Origin: Chryseobacterium sp.
GTDB lineage: Bacteria; Bacteroidota; Bacteroidia; Flavobacteriales; Weeksellaceae
Direction of reading: 5' to 3'
DNA: 21,493 nt
NCBI GenBank assembly: GCA_030146295.1
Contig: JASLCD010000188.1
Location: 1-21,493 of the forward strand
Position numbers and translations under genes: made by a program. The notes under the pieces are model-generated. The model worked only from the letters and a program-made list of their open reading frames with translations. It did no database searches and had not been told where the DNA came from. Below, one piece after another: positions 13,297 to 19,959 of this stretch (position 1 is the stretch's first letter; every line of letters starts with the position of its first letter).

Positions 13297-14427
13297 TTAT
13301 CGGATAAGACTGGTGAAAGAAAAGTCCGGATTACGCATCTCCAGCTCGTTTTTACCGGATTCAAATTGTGCTTTTTTAGCATATATAAACATTTTTTGTT
13401 CGTAAGCATCAATGGCTTCAGCTATTGTTGGATAATTTCCTTCGGTTAAGTTTTCTGATAAAATCAAAGCGTCCATCAGTCCGCTATTCACTCCTTGTCC
13501 TGCAAAAGGCGGCATCAGATGAGCGGCATCTCCAATAAGTGTTACAGGTAAAGAGCGTTTGTCATTCCACGGTTTGTCTAATGGAATTCTCCTTGTCGGC
13601 AATCCTACAAAAAAGGATGTTGAGTTAAATAGCTGCTGATAAAGCCCACTCCATGAAAAAAACCTTTCGGCAAGAAACTGGCAAACCTGTTTTGTATTTT
13701 GAAAATCTAAAGTACACCCATCTTTCCATTCATCAGGCTTCTTGAATATCACTCCATAAGTCAAAGCTCCGTTATTATAAGGATTGGCTACCAATAAATT
13801 CCCTTCAAAAGCAGCCATTGGTCTTTTTCCATCGCACCATCGGAAAAATTCAGGACAGGCATTCTCAGGTTGAGGAATATCTCCCTGAATGATAAAGGTA
13901 CCTGTGTCTTCCACTTCAGCATCAGTTACATATTTTCTTACTTTGGACATTCCGCCGTTAGCACCTATAACCAGATCGGCAGTCACATCCTGCTTATCTG
14001 CAAAATGAAGCAGCCATTTCCCTTCCTTCTGTTCCATTCCTGTAAAATTCATATCCCAAACCACAGAATGATCGGTCAGGCTGTCCAGCAACATTTCTCT
14101 TAAATGATTCCTGTTGATTTCGGGATTGTCATATTGATTTTCAGGTGTGATTTCTTTTGTAAACAGTACATTCCCCCGTTCATCGGCAATTTTGATTCCC
14201 ATAGGTAATGCCATGCTATAATAGGTATCGAGCAGTCCTGCCTCTTTCATGGCTTTCTGCCCCGATTCCTGATGAAGATCCAATGTCCCGCCCCAAACTC
14301 TTGTCTGTGCACTCTGATCTCTCTCATACACGGTTACGTCCACACCTTTCTGTTGTAATAAGATGGCCATCGTTAAACCAACTGGTCCAGCACCTATAAT
14401 TGCTACTTTTTTATGATTCAGTACCAT
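13297..14427 (-). CDS. TetX-family FAD-dependent monooxygenase
   Basis: This 376-residue class A flavin monooxygenase has the FAD dinucleotide motif GAGPVG at 12-17, the E35-R36 end of the second strand, ANGGMSKVRK in the middle and the GDAAHLMPPFAGQGVNSGL FAD-phosphate motif near 300-318. It aligns without gaps, as far as I checked, to Tet(X), which inactivates tetracyclines by hydroxylation at C11a. It is the same protein type rather than a distant relative (about 60% identity as estimated by eye). Pocket residues Gln192, Arg213, Met375 and Phe382 (Tet(X) numbering) are kept as Q181, R202, M364 and F371, but Phe224 is Val213 and His234 is Thr223. Tetracycline activity is therefore uncertain. 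An AraC-type regulator gene lies 50 nt upstream on the same strand. Confidence 0.92.
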   Translation of the reverse strand: MVLNHKKVAIIGAGPVGLTMAILLQQKGVDVTVYERDQSAQTRVWGGTLDLHQESGQKAMKEAGLLDTYYSMALPMGIKIADERGNVLFTKEITPENQYDNPEINRNHLREMLLDSLTDHSVVWDMNFTGMEQKEGKWLLHFADKQDVTADLVIGANGGMSKVRKYVTDAEVEDTGTFIIQGDIPQPENACPEFFRWCDGKRPMAAFEGNLLVANPYNNGALTYGVIFKKPDEWKDGCTLDFQNTKQVCQFLAERFFSWSGLYQQLFNSTSFFVGLPTRRIPLDKPWNDKRSLPVTLIGDAAHLMPPFAGQGVNSGLMDALILSENLTEGNYPTIAEAIDAYEQKMFIYAKKAQFESGKNELEMRNPDFSFTSLIR

Positions 14428-14477
14428 AATTTTGTAATGTATTTTATTAGATCACAAAATTCCGGAATGCTACGGTA

Positions 14478-15311
14478 TCAGGCTTGTACAAATGCGACAA
14501 AATCATTGTCAATCATTTGTTTTCTTTTTCTGATTTCACGGGCAAAAGCAGCAGGTGTTATCCCTGTGTACTTTTTAAATTCCCTGTTTAAATGAGACTG
14601 ATCACTATACCCAAACTCCTGGGCCAGAGCAGCCAGAGAGGTATCAGGAGAAAGCCACAACCGGTTTCTGATCTGTTCAAAACGCATCACTCCGGATATG
14701 TCTTTAACAGTGTGTCCGGAATATTGTTTAAACTTTCTTTCCAATGTACGGACCGTGGTATGAGCTGCTTCGGCGACCTGATTGACAGGAATAATGCCAT
14801 TCGCTTTTCTCATCGCCTTTCCTGCTTTGAAGAGAAGACTGTCAACGGTAATCAGTGATTGTAATTTCAGAAAGAATTCTTGTACCTGAGAGATTGCTTC
14901 TTCTATTTTACCTGTGGTAACGAGATCATTTAATACTGATTGAAGCTGGACAACCGGGTGCTCAAGCTGATGAATTCCATTGTGTGCTTTTTCCGACGAA
15001 ACTCCCAGCAAATCGAAAACAGCCCATGGAAAACATCTTATCCCAATAATTTCCAGTTGTTCTTGAGCATAAAAAAGAGCGGGTTGGTTGAGTAATCCCA
15101 TGATAAATGGTGAAGGCAAAGCCAGTAAACTTCCATCCTGAGCGATACTGCATCCGTTACCGAAATGAAAAATAATCTCAGCATAACCATCAGGAAGTAC
15201 TGTAAATCCGGACAATGCTTCTCCACAATCTCTTTTATTGTACCAAAAACATTTTATGGCATCCTGTAGTTCTTCAGAAGGTTCAAATTCTTTGTGTATA
15301 TCTGAAAGCAT
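14478..15311 (-). CDS. AraC family transcriptional regulator
   Basis: This 277-residue protein has an N-terminal sensing domain (about 1-150, with VLPDGYAEIIFHFGNG typical of DUF6597-like AraC members) and a C-terminal pair of helix-turn-helix motifs: VNQVAEAAHTTVRTLERKFK at 176-195 and LAALAQEFGYSDQSHLNREF at 226-245, ending with the GITPAAFARE signature. The inducer is unknown. It is sandwiched between two VOC genes (39-nt gap) and the TetX-like gene (50-nt gap) in one direction, so it is the likely regulator of that cluster. The last coding codons and the short spacer contain ATTCCGGAAT (14459-14468), a small perfect palindrome near the TetX-like promoter region. Confidence 0.92.
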   Translation of the reverse strand: MLSDIHKEFEPSEELQDAIKCFWYNKRDCGEALSGFTVLPDGYAEIIFHFGNGCSIAQDGSLLALPSPFIMGLLNQPALFYAQEQLEIIGIRCFPWAVFDLLGVSSEKAHNGIHQLEHPVVQLQSVLNDLVTTGKIEEAISQVQEFFLKLQSLITVDSLLFKAGKAMRKANGIIPVNQVAEAAHTTVRTLERKFKQYSGHTVKDISGVMRFEQIRNRLWLSPDTSLAALAQEFGYSDQSHLNREFKKYTGITPAAFAREIRKRKQMIDNDFVAFVQA

Positions 15312-15350
15312 GATGCAGTTATAATAATAAGTTAATACGTTTGAAAAGAA

Positions 15351-15755
15351 TTAATCATGTGAATATAATTGAAGATCTTTATGTTTTTCTTCATTAAATT
15401 CTTCTTCGAATGTAATTTTGTTTCCAAAAGGATCAATTACGGTAAAGGACACAGCGCCGTAAAATGTTTTTTCAAGCCCCGGGCGGTTGTACTTATATTT
15501 TTTGTCAATGAGTTCTTTATGATACTGAGGAACACCTTCTCCCCAAATGGCAACTCTGGTTCCCGGTGTGCCATCCCCGTGATGCTCACTTAAATGAAAA
15601 ATTATATTTTCTCTTTTCACCTCCATATAAACGGGAGTATTTTCATCAAAATAATGTTCCCAGACAATCTCGAATCCTAACCAGTCTACATAGAATTCTT
15701 TTGTTTTCTGATAGTCAAAAATCCTTAAAATAGGAATAATCCGTTCTGCTTTCAT
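15351..15755 (-). CDS. Glyoxalase/bleomycin-resistance-type VOC protein
   Basis: This 134-residue VOC domain has RIFDYQKTKEFYVDWLGFEIVWEH at the start and the segment IIFHLSEHHGDGTPGTRVAI in the middle, a hallmark of the bleomycin-resistance-like subgroup that binds and sequesters metal-free or metal-bound drug as a dimer. The end reads FTVIDPFGNKITFEEEF, as expected. It lies 12 nt after the upstream VOC gene and 39 nt before the AraC gene. Binding to bleomycin-type drugs is possible but not proven by the motif; many members of this subgroup have other ligands. Confidence 0.88.
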   Translation of the reverse strand: MKAERIIPILRIFDYQKTKEFYVDWLGFEIVWEHYFDENTPVYMEVKRENIIFHLSEHHGDGTPGTRVAIWGEGVPQYHKELIDKKYKYNRPGLEKTFYGAVSFTVIDPFGNKITFEEEFNEEKHKDLQLYSHD

Positions 15756-15767
15756 GGCACAATCAAT

Positions 15768-16115
15768 TTATTGGTGAGACAGTATGTTGATCAGCTTCTG
15801 AAATGGATCTTTAACAAAGAATCTGCGTACTCCCCAGTCTTCATCGGTGAGTTCATAAGTGATTTCAAAACCTGCATTTTTCATTTTCTCGTAGAGTTCA
15901 TCTACATTATCCACTTCAATGGAAAAATCGGGAACTTCGGTATTGTTTCCACCTTGTTCGGCAAAGCTGATCTGTACTTTTGCTTTTTCATCATTGCCCA
16001 GAGTTTTTATCCAGCCATGATCCATCAAAACATCCAGTTCAAGAATATCATTATAAAAAAGGTCTGCCTGCGAAAGATCAACCGTTTTAATATTGGCTAC
16101 GATTCTTTTTACCAT
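15768..16115 (-). CDS. VOC (glyoxalase-fold) protein
   Basis: This 115-residue protein is read from the ATG at 16115 (MVKRIVANIKTVDLSQADLFY), where homologues start and where the upstream sequence is A-rich. An ATG at 16133 would add MKNKCN but would sit directly on the T tract of the preceding terminator. The protein is a short VOC domain (NIKTVDLSQADLFYNDILEL at the start and FVKDPFQKLINILSH at the end). It is the first gene of a probable operon with the bleomycin-type VOC, the AraC and the TetX-like gene. The ligand is unknown. Confidence 0.85.
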   Translation of the reverse strand: MVKRIVANIKTVDLSQADLFYNDILELDVLMDHGWIKTLGNDEKAKVQISFAEQGGNNTEVPDFSIEVDNVDELYEKMKNAGFEITYELTDEDWGVRRFFVKDPFQKLINILSHQ

Positions 16116-16134
16116 GTTGCATTTGTTTTTCATT

Positions 16135-16173
16135 AAAAAAAGCCTTGTGAAATTACGTAAAATTTCACAAGGC
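16135..16173 (-). terminator. Strong terminator after the hydrolase gene
   Basis: GCCTTGTGAAATT (16142-16154) pairs perfectly over 13 bp with AATTTCACAAGGC (16161-16173), with a 6-nt loop and a run of seven T on the minus strand. It lies 27 nt after the stop of the hydrolase gene and ends just before the next gene start. Confidence 0.9.
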
Positions 16174-16199
16174 CAAATAATTTATTGTACAGATGTGTG

Positions 16200-16889
16200 T
16201 TAAAGCGAAGAGGCAGCTTCTACAATCAACTGTGTTATTTCTTCCGGATGGGATGCCAGTGAAGCATGCCCTGCATCCAGAGAGATTATTTTTTTAGGCT
16301 GAAGGCGCTCTGCCATTTCCTTTTCTGTCTCTGCGGGAATCATACGATCCTGCAAAGAGATCTGATACCAACTTGGTTTTGTTTTCCATGCCGGATCACC
16401 TGCTACATCTCCAAAACACTGTCCGTGAATAGGTTTTTGGGACAACGACATTACTAATGCTTTTTCATCATCTAAATCCTGGCAGAAAGCGGATTTAAAC
16501 TCATCATATTTAATCCATAAAAACCCTTTGTTATCCGGATAAATACTTGCTCCGCCCGGAGATTCACGTCTTCCTAAAAGAGATCCGAGACTATCCCCGG
16601 CATCCGGTGCAAAAGCAGCAATATAAACCAGTCCTGCTACTTTATCATGATGCCCTGCCCCTGAAATAACAGCACCTCCATAAGAATGCCCTACCAAAAG
16701 CACTTTTCCATCCTGCGCATCAATAAGATCTTTGGTTTTATTGATATCGTCCTGCAGTGATGTTAGTGGGTTTTGTACGCTTCTTACTTTATATCCCGCT
16801 TTTGTAAGTGAAGGGATGATGTATTGCCAGTGAGATCCGTCTCCCCATGCTCCGTGTACCAAAATAATGGTTAAATCTTTTTGTTCCAT
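16200..16889 (-). CDS. Alpha/beta hydrolase (small esterase-type)
   Basis: This 229-residue hydrolase has the oxyanion HGAWGDGSHW motif at 12-21, nucleophile Ser69 in GHSYGG, Asp181 (LQDRMIP) and His208 (AGHASLASHPEE). This set and length fit the group of small plant-type methylesterase and bacterial EstC-like hydrolases (long N-terminal VHGAW motif, no lid insert). The substrate is not identifiable. It directly follows a Crp/Fnr gene (68-nt gap) and ends in a strong terminator. A candidate promoter with a palindromic operator lies in the gap. Confidence 0.9.
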   Translation of the reverse strand: MEQKDLTIILVHGAWGDGSHWQYIIPSLTKAGYKVRSVQNPLTSLQDDINKTKDLIDAQDGKVLLVGHSYGGAVISGAGHHDKVAGLVYIAAFAPDAGDSLGSLLGRRESPGGASIYPDNKGFLWIKYDEFKSAFCQDLDDEKALVMSLSQKPIHGQCFGDVAGDPAWKTKPSWYQISLQDRMIPAETEKEMAERLQPKKIISLDAGHASLASHPEEITQLIVEAASSL

Positions 16890-16916
16890 AATAATTGTGT
16901 TAAAATTTGATGATGG

Positions 16917-16924
16917 TAAAGCTA
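16917..16924 (-). promoter_or_regulatory. -7 box of the hydrolase promoter
   Basis: TAGCTTTA on the minus strand is one base from TAnnTTTG. No -33 TTG is present at the expected distance, suggesting activator dependence. The centre of the palindrome at 16948-16961 is 34 bp upstream, about -41.5 from the predicted start near 16913. Confidence 0.45.
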
Positions 16925-16947
16925 CGTTTTTAAAATATCTGTGGACG

Positions 16948-16961
16948 TTAACTTAAGTTAA
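16948..16961. promoter_or_regulatory. Palindromic candidate Crp/Fnr operator (hydrolase)
   Basis: TTAAC-TTAA-GTTAA is a perfect 14-bp palindrome with FNR-like 5-N4-5 geometry. It overlaps the stop codon of the Crp/Fnr gene at 16958 and sits at about -41.5 relative to the predicted start of the hydrolase. The position matches that of the CTTG-CAAG palindrome behind the other Crp/Fnr gene. Confidence 0.5.
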
Positions 16962-17533
16962 TTAACAATCCGTCCTCTTATACGGCTGAGTGACTGCTCT
17001 GTTATGCCAAGGTAACTGGCAATATGTTTCTGGGCTATTTTCTGAAAGAGCGCAGGTTGTTTTTTGACAAGATTGAGATATCTGTTTTCAGGTGAAAAGC
17101 ACAACAGATCATCAATCCGTTTTTTGGCATCCAGATAAATTTTTTCACTCATCACTCGCCCGAATTGCTGCCAATACGCCTCTTTTTTATATAAATCCTG
17201 CAGATGATCTTTACTCAGCAGTAAAATTTCACAGTTTTCCAGAGCCTGGATATTCATATTGGATACGGAATCGCACAGAATGCTTTCGTAATCGGTAAAG
17301 AATTCATTTTCAAAATAGAATCCAAAATTGATTTCACGACCCTGATCATTGATATAAAAACATCTGATTGTTCCTTTTTTAATAAAGCCAAGGTATTTGC
17401 ATTTGTCCCCCTGTTTTAGAAAAAAATCGGATTTTAAAAGCACTGTATCATGAAGGAGCGTATAAAATTCTTCAAAATGTTCTGAGTCTACCTGAAAAAG
17501 TTCTCCATATTTCTTGTAAGTATCTGACATCAT
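16958..17533 (-). CDS. Crp/Fnr family transcriptional regulator (2)
   Basis: This 191-residue protein has a cyclic-nucleotide-type beta roll at about 28-115 (LLKSDFFLKQGDKCKYLGFI, then GTIRCFYINDQGREINF) and a winged helix-turn-helix at about 164-188 (KIAQKHIASYLGITEQSLSRIRGR). There is no cAMP Arg-Ser signature and no FNR Cys cluster. The recognition helix has the same SLSRIR core as regulator (1), with Gln in place of FNR Glu209. The ATG at 17530 is an equally good start. The gene starts just 30 nt after the terminator of tpx, leaving little room for a promoter. Its likely target is the hydrolase gene downstream, possibly also tpx. Confidence 0.92.
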   Translation of the reverse strand: MMSDTYKKYGELFQVDSEHFEEFYTLLHDTVLLKSDFFLKQGDKCKYLGFIKKGTIRCFYINDQGREINFGFYFENEFFTDYESILCDSVSNMNIQALENCEILLLSKDHLQDLYKKEAYWQQFGRVMSEKIYLDAKKRIDDLLCFSPENRYLNLVKKQPALFQKIAQKHIASYLGITEQSLSRIRGRIVN

Positions 17534-17563
17534 TTGGTGTTATGGGTTAAGTTTCATATTCAA

Positions 17564-17599
17564 AAAAGCCTTGCAAAAAATTATTTTCACAAGGCTTTT
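17564..17599 (-). terminator. Terminator after tpx
   Basis: AAAAGCCTTG (17564-17573) pairs with CAAGGCTTTT (17590-17599) around a 16-nt AT-rich loop and is followed by T-rich sequence on the minus strand. It begins 19 nt beyond the tpx stop. Its core (TTTCACAAGGC side) matches the terminator at 16135-16173. Confidence 0.85.
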
Positions 17600-17618
17600 C
17601 TACAAAAATTATTTCTAT

Positions 17619-18119
17619 TTATTTCAATGCTGCAAGAGCGGCATCGTAATTCGGTTCGTTAGCAATTTCCGGAACCTGCTCAGTATATACTACTTTGTTG
17701 TTTTCGTCTGTAACGATTACTGCACGGCTCAATAATCCTTTCAGAGGTGAATCTGTAATCGTTACTTCATAGTCATCTCCAAAGCTGCTTCTGAAATCTG
17801 AAAGAGTTTCTACATTATTTAATCCTTCTGCTGCACAGAATCTTCCTAATGCAAATGGAAGGTCTTTTGAAACATTGATAACGACAGTATTGTTAAGCTT
17901 TGAAGCTTCTTCATTGAATTTTCTGGAAGAAGCAGCACAAGTAGGGGTATCAATGCTTGGGAAAATATTGAATACTTTTTTCTTTCCGTCAAAAGTTTCA
18001 AGAGTTTTTACATTTAATCCAGAATCTACTAATGCAAAATCTTTTACAGTAGCTCCTACAGCTGGTAATGCTCCTATTGTGTGTACTTCGTTTCCTTTTA
18101 AAGTGATTGTCGTGGACAT
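17619..18119 (-). CDS. tpx: Thiol peroxidase (Tpx-type peroxiredoxin)
   Basis: This 166-residue atypical 2-Cys peroxiredoxin reduces hydrogen peroxide and alkyl hydroperoxides using thioredoxin-type donors. The peroxidatic Cys61 lies in PSIDTPTCAASSRKF and the resolving Cys95 in FALGRFCAAEGL, at the same residue numbers as the E. coli enzyme. The N-terminal strands (ITLKGNEVHTIGALPAVGA) and the C-terminal VVYTEQVPEIANEPNYDAAL are typical. No signal peptide is present. It has its own terminator and a good promoter (18142-18149), so it is likely expressed alone. Confidence 0.95.
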   Translation of the reverse strand: MSTTITLKGNEVHTIGALPAVGATVKDFALVDSGLNVKTLETFDGKKKVFNIFPSIDTPTCAASSRKFNEEASKLNNTVVINVSKDLPFALGRFCAAEGLNNVETLSDFRSSFGDDYEVTITDSPLKGLLSRAVIVTDENNKVVYTEQVPEIANEPNYDAALAALK

Positions 18120-18141
18120 AATATTTATTTTTTTAGTTCCT

Positions 18142-18170
18142 CAAATTTAATCAAAAAAGAAAATTTTCAC
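18142..18170 (-). promoter_or_regulatory. tpx promoter
   Basis: TAAATTTG (18142-18149 on the minus strand) matches TAnnTTTG exactly. Eighteen nt upstream GTG (18168-18170) stands in the -33 position in place of TTG. The predicted start near 18138 gives a leader of about 19 nt. The 161-bp region is shared with the divergent plus-strand gene at 18281. Confidence 0.6.
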
Positions 18171-18231
18171 TGTTTTATTAAGGTTAAATTAATCTTAAAG
18201 TGAAAATAAAGCTCTTTCGCCTGGCAATCAG

Positions 18232-18259
18232 TTTTGATCCAATTTTTTTTCTATATTCG
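18232..18259 (+). promoter_or_regulatory. Candidate promoter of the T9SS-sorted protein gene
   Basis: TATATTCG (18252-18259) is one base off TAnnTTTG and lies about 20 nt before the ATG at 18281. A TTTTG (18232-18236) lies 15 nt upstream, closer than the usual 17-23 nt, so the -33 element is doubtful. Confidence 0.35.
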
Positions 18260-18280
18260 CAGTCCTAAAAACTAATATCT

Positions 18281-18733
18281 ATGCGTCAAAAAATCAGCTA
18301 TCTTTTGTTCGTGATACCTGGTTTTGGTTTTGCCCAATCGGCTATTGGGAATATCAATTCCGGAGCAGTCTCAACAGACAACTTCAGTCATTCAATAGGA
18401 GAAATCTATGTGATCCCGGATAATCCGGACCTGGCGGGCTCCGGAACAATGGGAATGCTTTACCAATCCGTACTGCAGGTTCTTGGTGTTTCTGAAGCAG
18501 AAAAGGACCATGTAAAAATCTATCCGAATCCTACTACAGATTTCGTTTATGTAAAATTAAGCTCAAAGTCCAAAATTGATGACGTGGAAGTGTATGACCT
18601 GAGTGGAAGGCTTGTTTTAAAAACAAGATTAGAATCTGAAAAACTGGATCTGAGGTCCCTCAACCAAGGTACTTACATGATTTCTTTCAAAAACCCCGAC
18701 CTAAAACCAATTAAAATTATCAAAAAACCTTAA
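18281..18733 (+). CDS. Minimal secreted protein with type IX secretion sorting domain
   Basis: This 150-residue protein has a signal peptide (MRQKISYLLFVIPGFGFAQ), a short mature N-part (about 20-76) and a complete type A C-terminal sorting domain at about 77-150 (KIYPNPTTDF, VEVYDLSGRLV, LRSLNQGTYMISF, ending KPIKIIKKP). The sorting domain directs transport through the outer membrane by the Bacteroidetes type IX system and is usually attached to a large enzyme or adhesin. Here the cargo is only about 55 residues, with a NINSGAVSTDNFSHSIGEIY motif seen at the start of similar flavobacterial surface proteins. It is followed 13 nt later by the SusE-like gene, so the two are likely co-transcribed. 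Confidence 0.88.
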   Translation: MRQKISYLLFVIPGFGFAQSAIGNINSGAVSTDNFSHSIGEIYVIPDNPDLAGSGTMGMLYQSVLQVLGVSEAEKDHVKIYPNPTTDFVYVKLSSKSKIDDVEVYDLSGRLVLKTRLESEKLDLRSLNQGTYMISFKNPDLKPIKIIKKP

Positions 18734-18746
18734 AAACTAATTACCC

Positions 18747-19853
18747 ATGAAAAAAATATACGCTACTATAGGATTATTTCTTGCAACTTTATTAAGTGCA
18801 CAGGTTCCACAGGCTTTCAGCTATCAGACCATTGCTTTTAATACTTCTGGCGCCCCTATTGCCAATGGGAATGTTACTTTGAAAGTAAGCATTTTAGAAA
18901 ACTCAGCTACAGGAACAGTTTTATATTCCGAAACGCATGCTAAAACTACGAACTCTAAAGGTCTGGTTAACCTGAATATTGGACAGGGAACGGCGACCAC
19001 CGGAAACTTCGGAGGGATCAACTGGGGAACAAATACAAAGTTTGTAAAAGTAGAAATGGATGCTCAGGGTGGTTCAAATTATACCAACGTTGGAGTAAAC
19101 CAACTGATGAGTGTTCCGTATGCTCAGGTTGCAAAGACAGTGGTAACGGGTGCAGGACAGGGAATTACACTGGTTTCTCCAAACGGAACAAACTATACAT
19201 TGAGTGTAGATAATTCCGGCAACCTGAATTTACCGGTGACCCAGGCTCCCAACAGCACATTTCCAGCGGATCTATATATGTATGGTTCTTATAATTCCTT
19301 CAATGCTTCTTCGGCAGATCTTATGAGAAACACGGGAAATTCCAAAATAGGATACAAATATCTTCCTGCCAATACCCAAATAAAATTCATTACGTCTCCT
19401 TCTTCTTCCGCACAGGTATACGGAGCAGACAATTCCGGCTATCTGACAGCTAACGGAACAAACTTTACCACAACTTCTAACGGATTTTACAGCATTGGAA
19501 TGACAAATTACGGGTCCTATGTAACGGTAAAAGTCGCTAATATTGTTCCTGATATTGTTCCCAGCACTTATAATTCTCAGGTAACGATCTCTCCTTTATC
19601 TTACAACCCTTCCACTCAGAAATTTTCAGCAACCATCAGTGGGGTAACTTCGTCTAATTTTCCAGGATTTAAGATCAGAACTTATTCTTCAATATATGGT
19701 GAGTCTTTCGGTGATAATTTAAATGACGGAAGTTTAGATATAGACGGGGCCACAATTACAATCCCTAACCTGACTACCACTCCAAAAAATGTTAAAGTAG
19801 AATTTGACATTAACTTTAACGGCAGCGGAGCATATACCATTACCCCAATATAA
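18747..19853 (+). CDS. Secreted protein with N-terminal PQAFSYQ module and SusE/F-like domain
   Basis: This 368-residue protein has a signal peptide (MKKIYATIGLFLATLLSAQ) and begins PQAFSYQTIAFNTSGAPIAN. Residues of about 20-127 form a conserved module of Bacteroidetes surface proteins (VTLKVSILENSATGTVLYSE, GLVNLNIGQGTATTGNFGGI and QLMSVPYAQVA). A linker follows (GAGQGITLVSPNGTNYTLSV). Residues 175-262 (DLYMYGSYNSFNASSADLM, then GADNSGYLTANGTNF and GFYSIGM) resemble the carbohydrate-binding-type domains of SusE/SusF outer-membrane proteins. The last hundred residues are a beta-rich domain that I do not recognise. It lacks a type IX sorting domain of its own, unlike the preceding gene. Ligand and location (periplasm or surface) are inferred. 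Confidence 0.72.
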   Translation: MKKIYATIGLFLATLLSAQVPQAFSYQTIAFNTSGAPIANGNVTLKVSILENSATGTVLYSETHAKTTNSKGLVNLNIGQGTATTGNFGGINWGTNTKFVKVEMDAQGGSNYTNVGVNQLMSVPYAQVAKTVVTGAGQGITLVSPNGTNYTLSVDNSGNLNLPVTQAPNSTFPADLYMYGSYNSFNASSADLMRNTGNSKIGYKYLPANTQIKFITSPSSSAQVYGADNSGYLTANGTNFTTTSNGFYSIGMTNYGSYVTVKVANIVPDIVPSTYNSQVTISPLSYNPSTQKFSATISGVTSSNFPGFKIRTYSSIYGESFGDNLNDGSLDIDGATITIPNLTTTPKNVKVEFDINFNGSGAYTITPI

Positions 19854-19857
19854 ATTT

Positions 19858-19881
19858 AAAGAGGCTTCTGCCTCTTTTTTT
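19858..19881 (+). terminator. Terminator of the T9SS/SusE-like operon
   Basis: GAGGC (19861-19865) pairs with GCCTC (19870-19874) around a TTCT loop, extended by three A-T pairs, and is followed by a T tract. It starts 4 nt after the stop codon at 19853. Confidence 0.85.
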
Positions 19882-19915
19882 ATTCAAAATACTCAAATAA
19901 AACAATCATATTTAG

Positions 19916-19923
19916 TAAATTTG
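19916..19923 (+). promoter_or_regulatory. -7 box of the isocitrate dehydrogenase promoter
   Basis: TAAATTTG matches TAnnTTTG exactly and lies about 36 nt before the ATG at 19960. No clear -33 TTG is present at the normal distance. The leader is A-rich (AATAAAAAACAACAGTATA). Confidence 0.5.
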
Positions 19924-19959
19924 TGGAACTTAAAATTTCAAATAAAAAACAACAGTATA

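Noticed and set aside
14429..14460. ATTTTGT and ACAAAAT inverted arms around the TetX-like start region as an AraC-type site.
   Set aside because: The arms are short, AT-rich and 18 bp apart, and AraC proteins usually bind direct repeats; the evidence is too weak.
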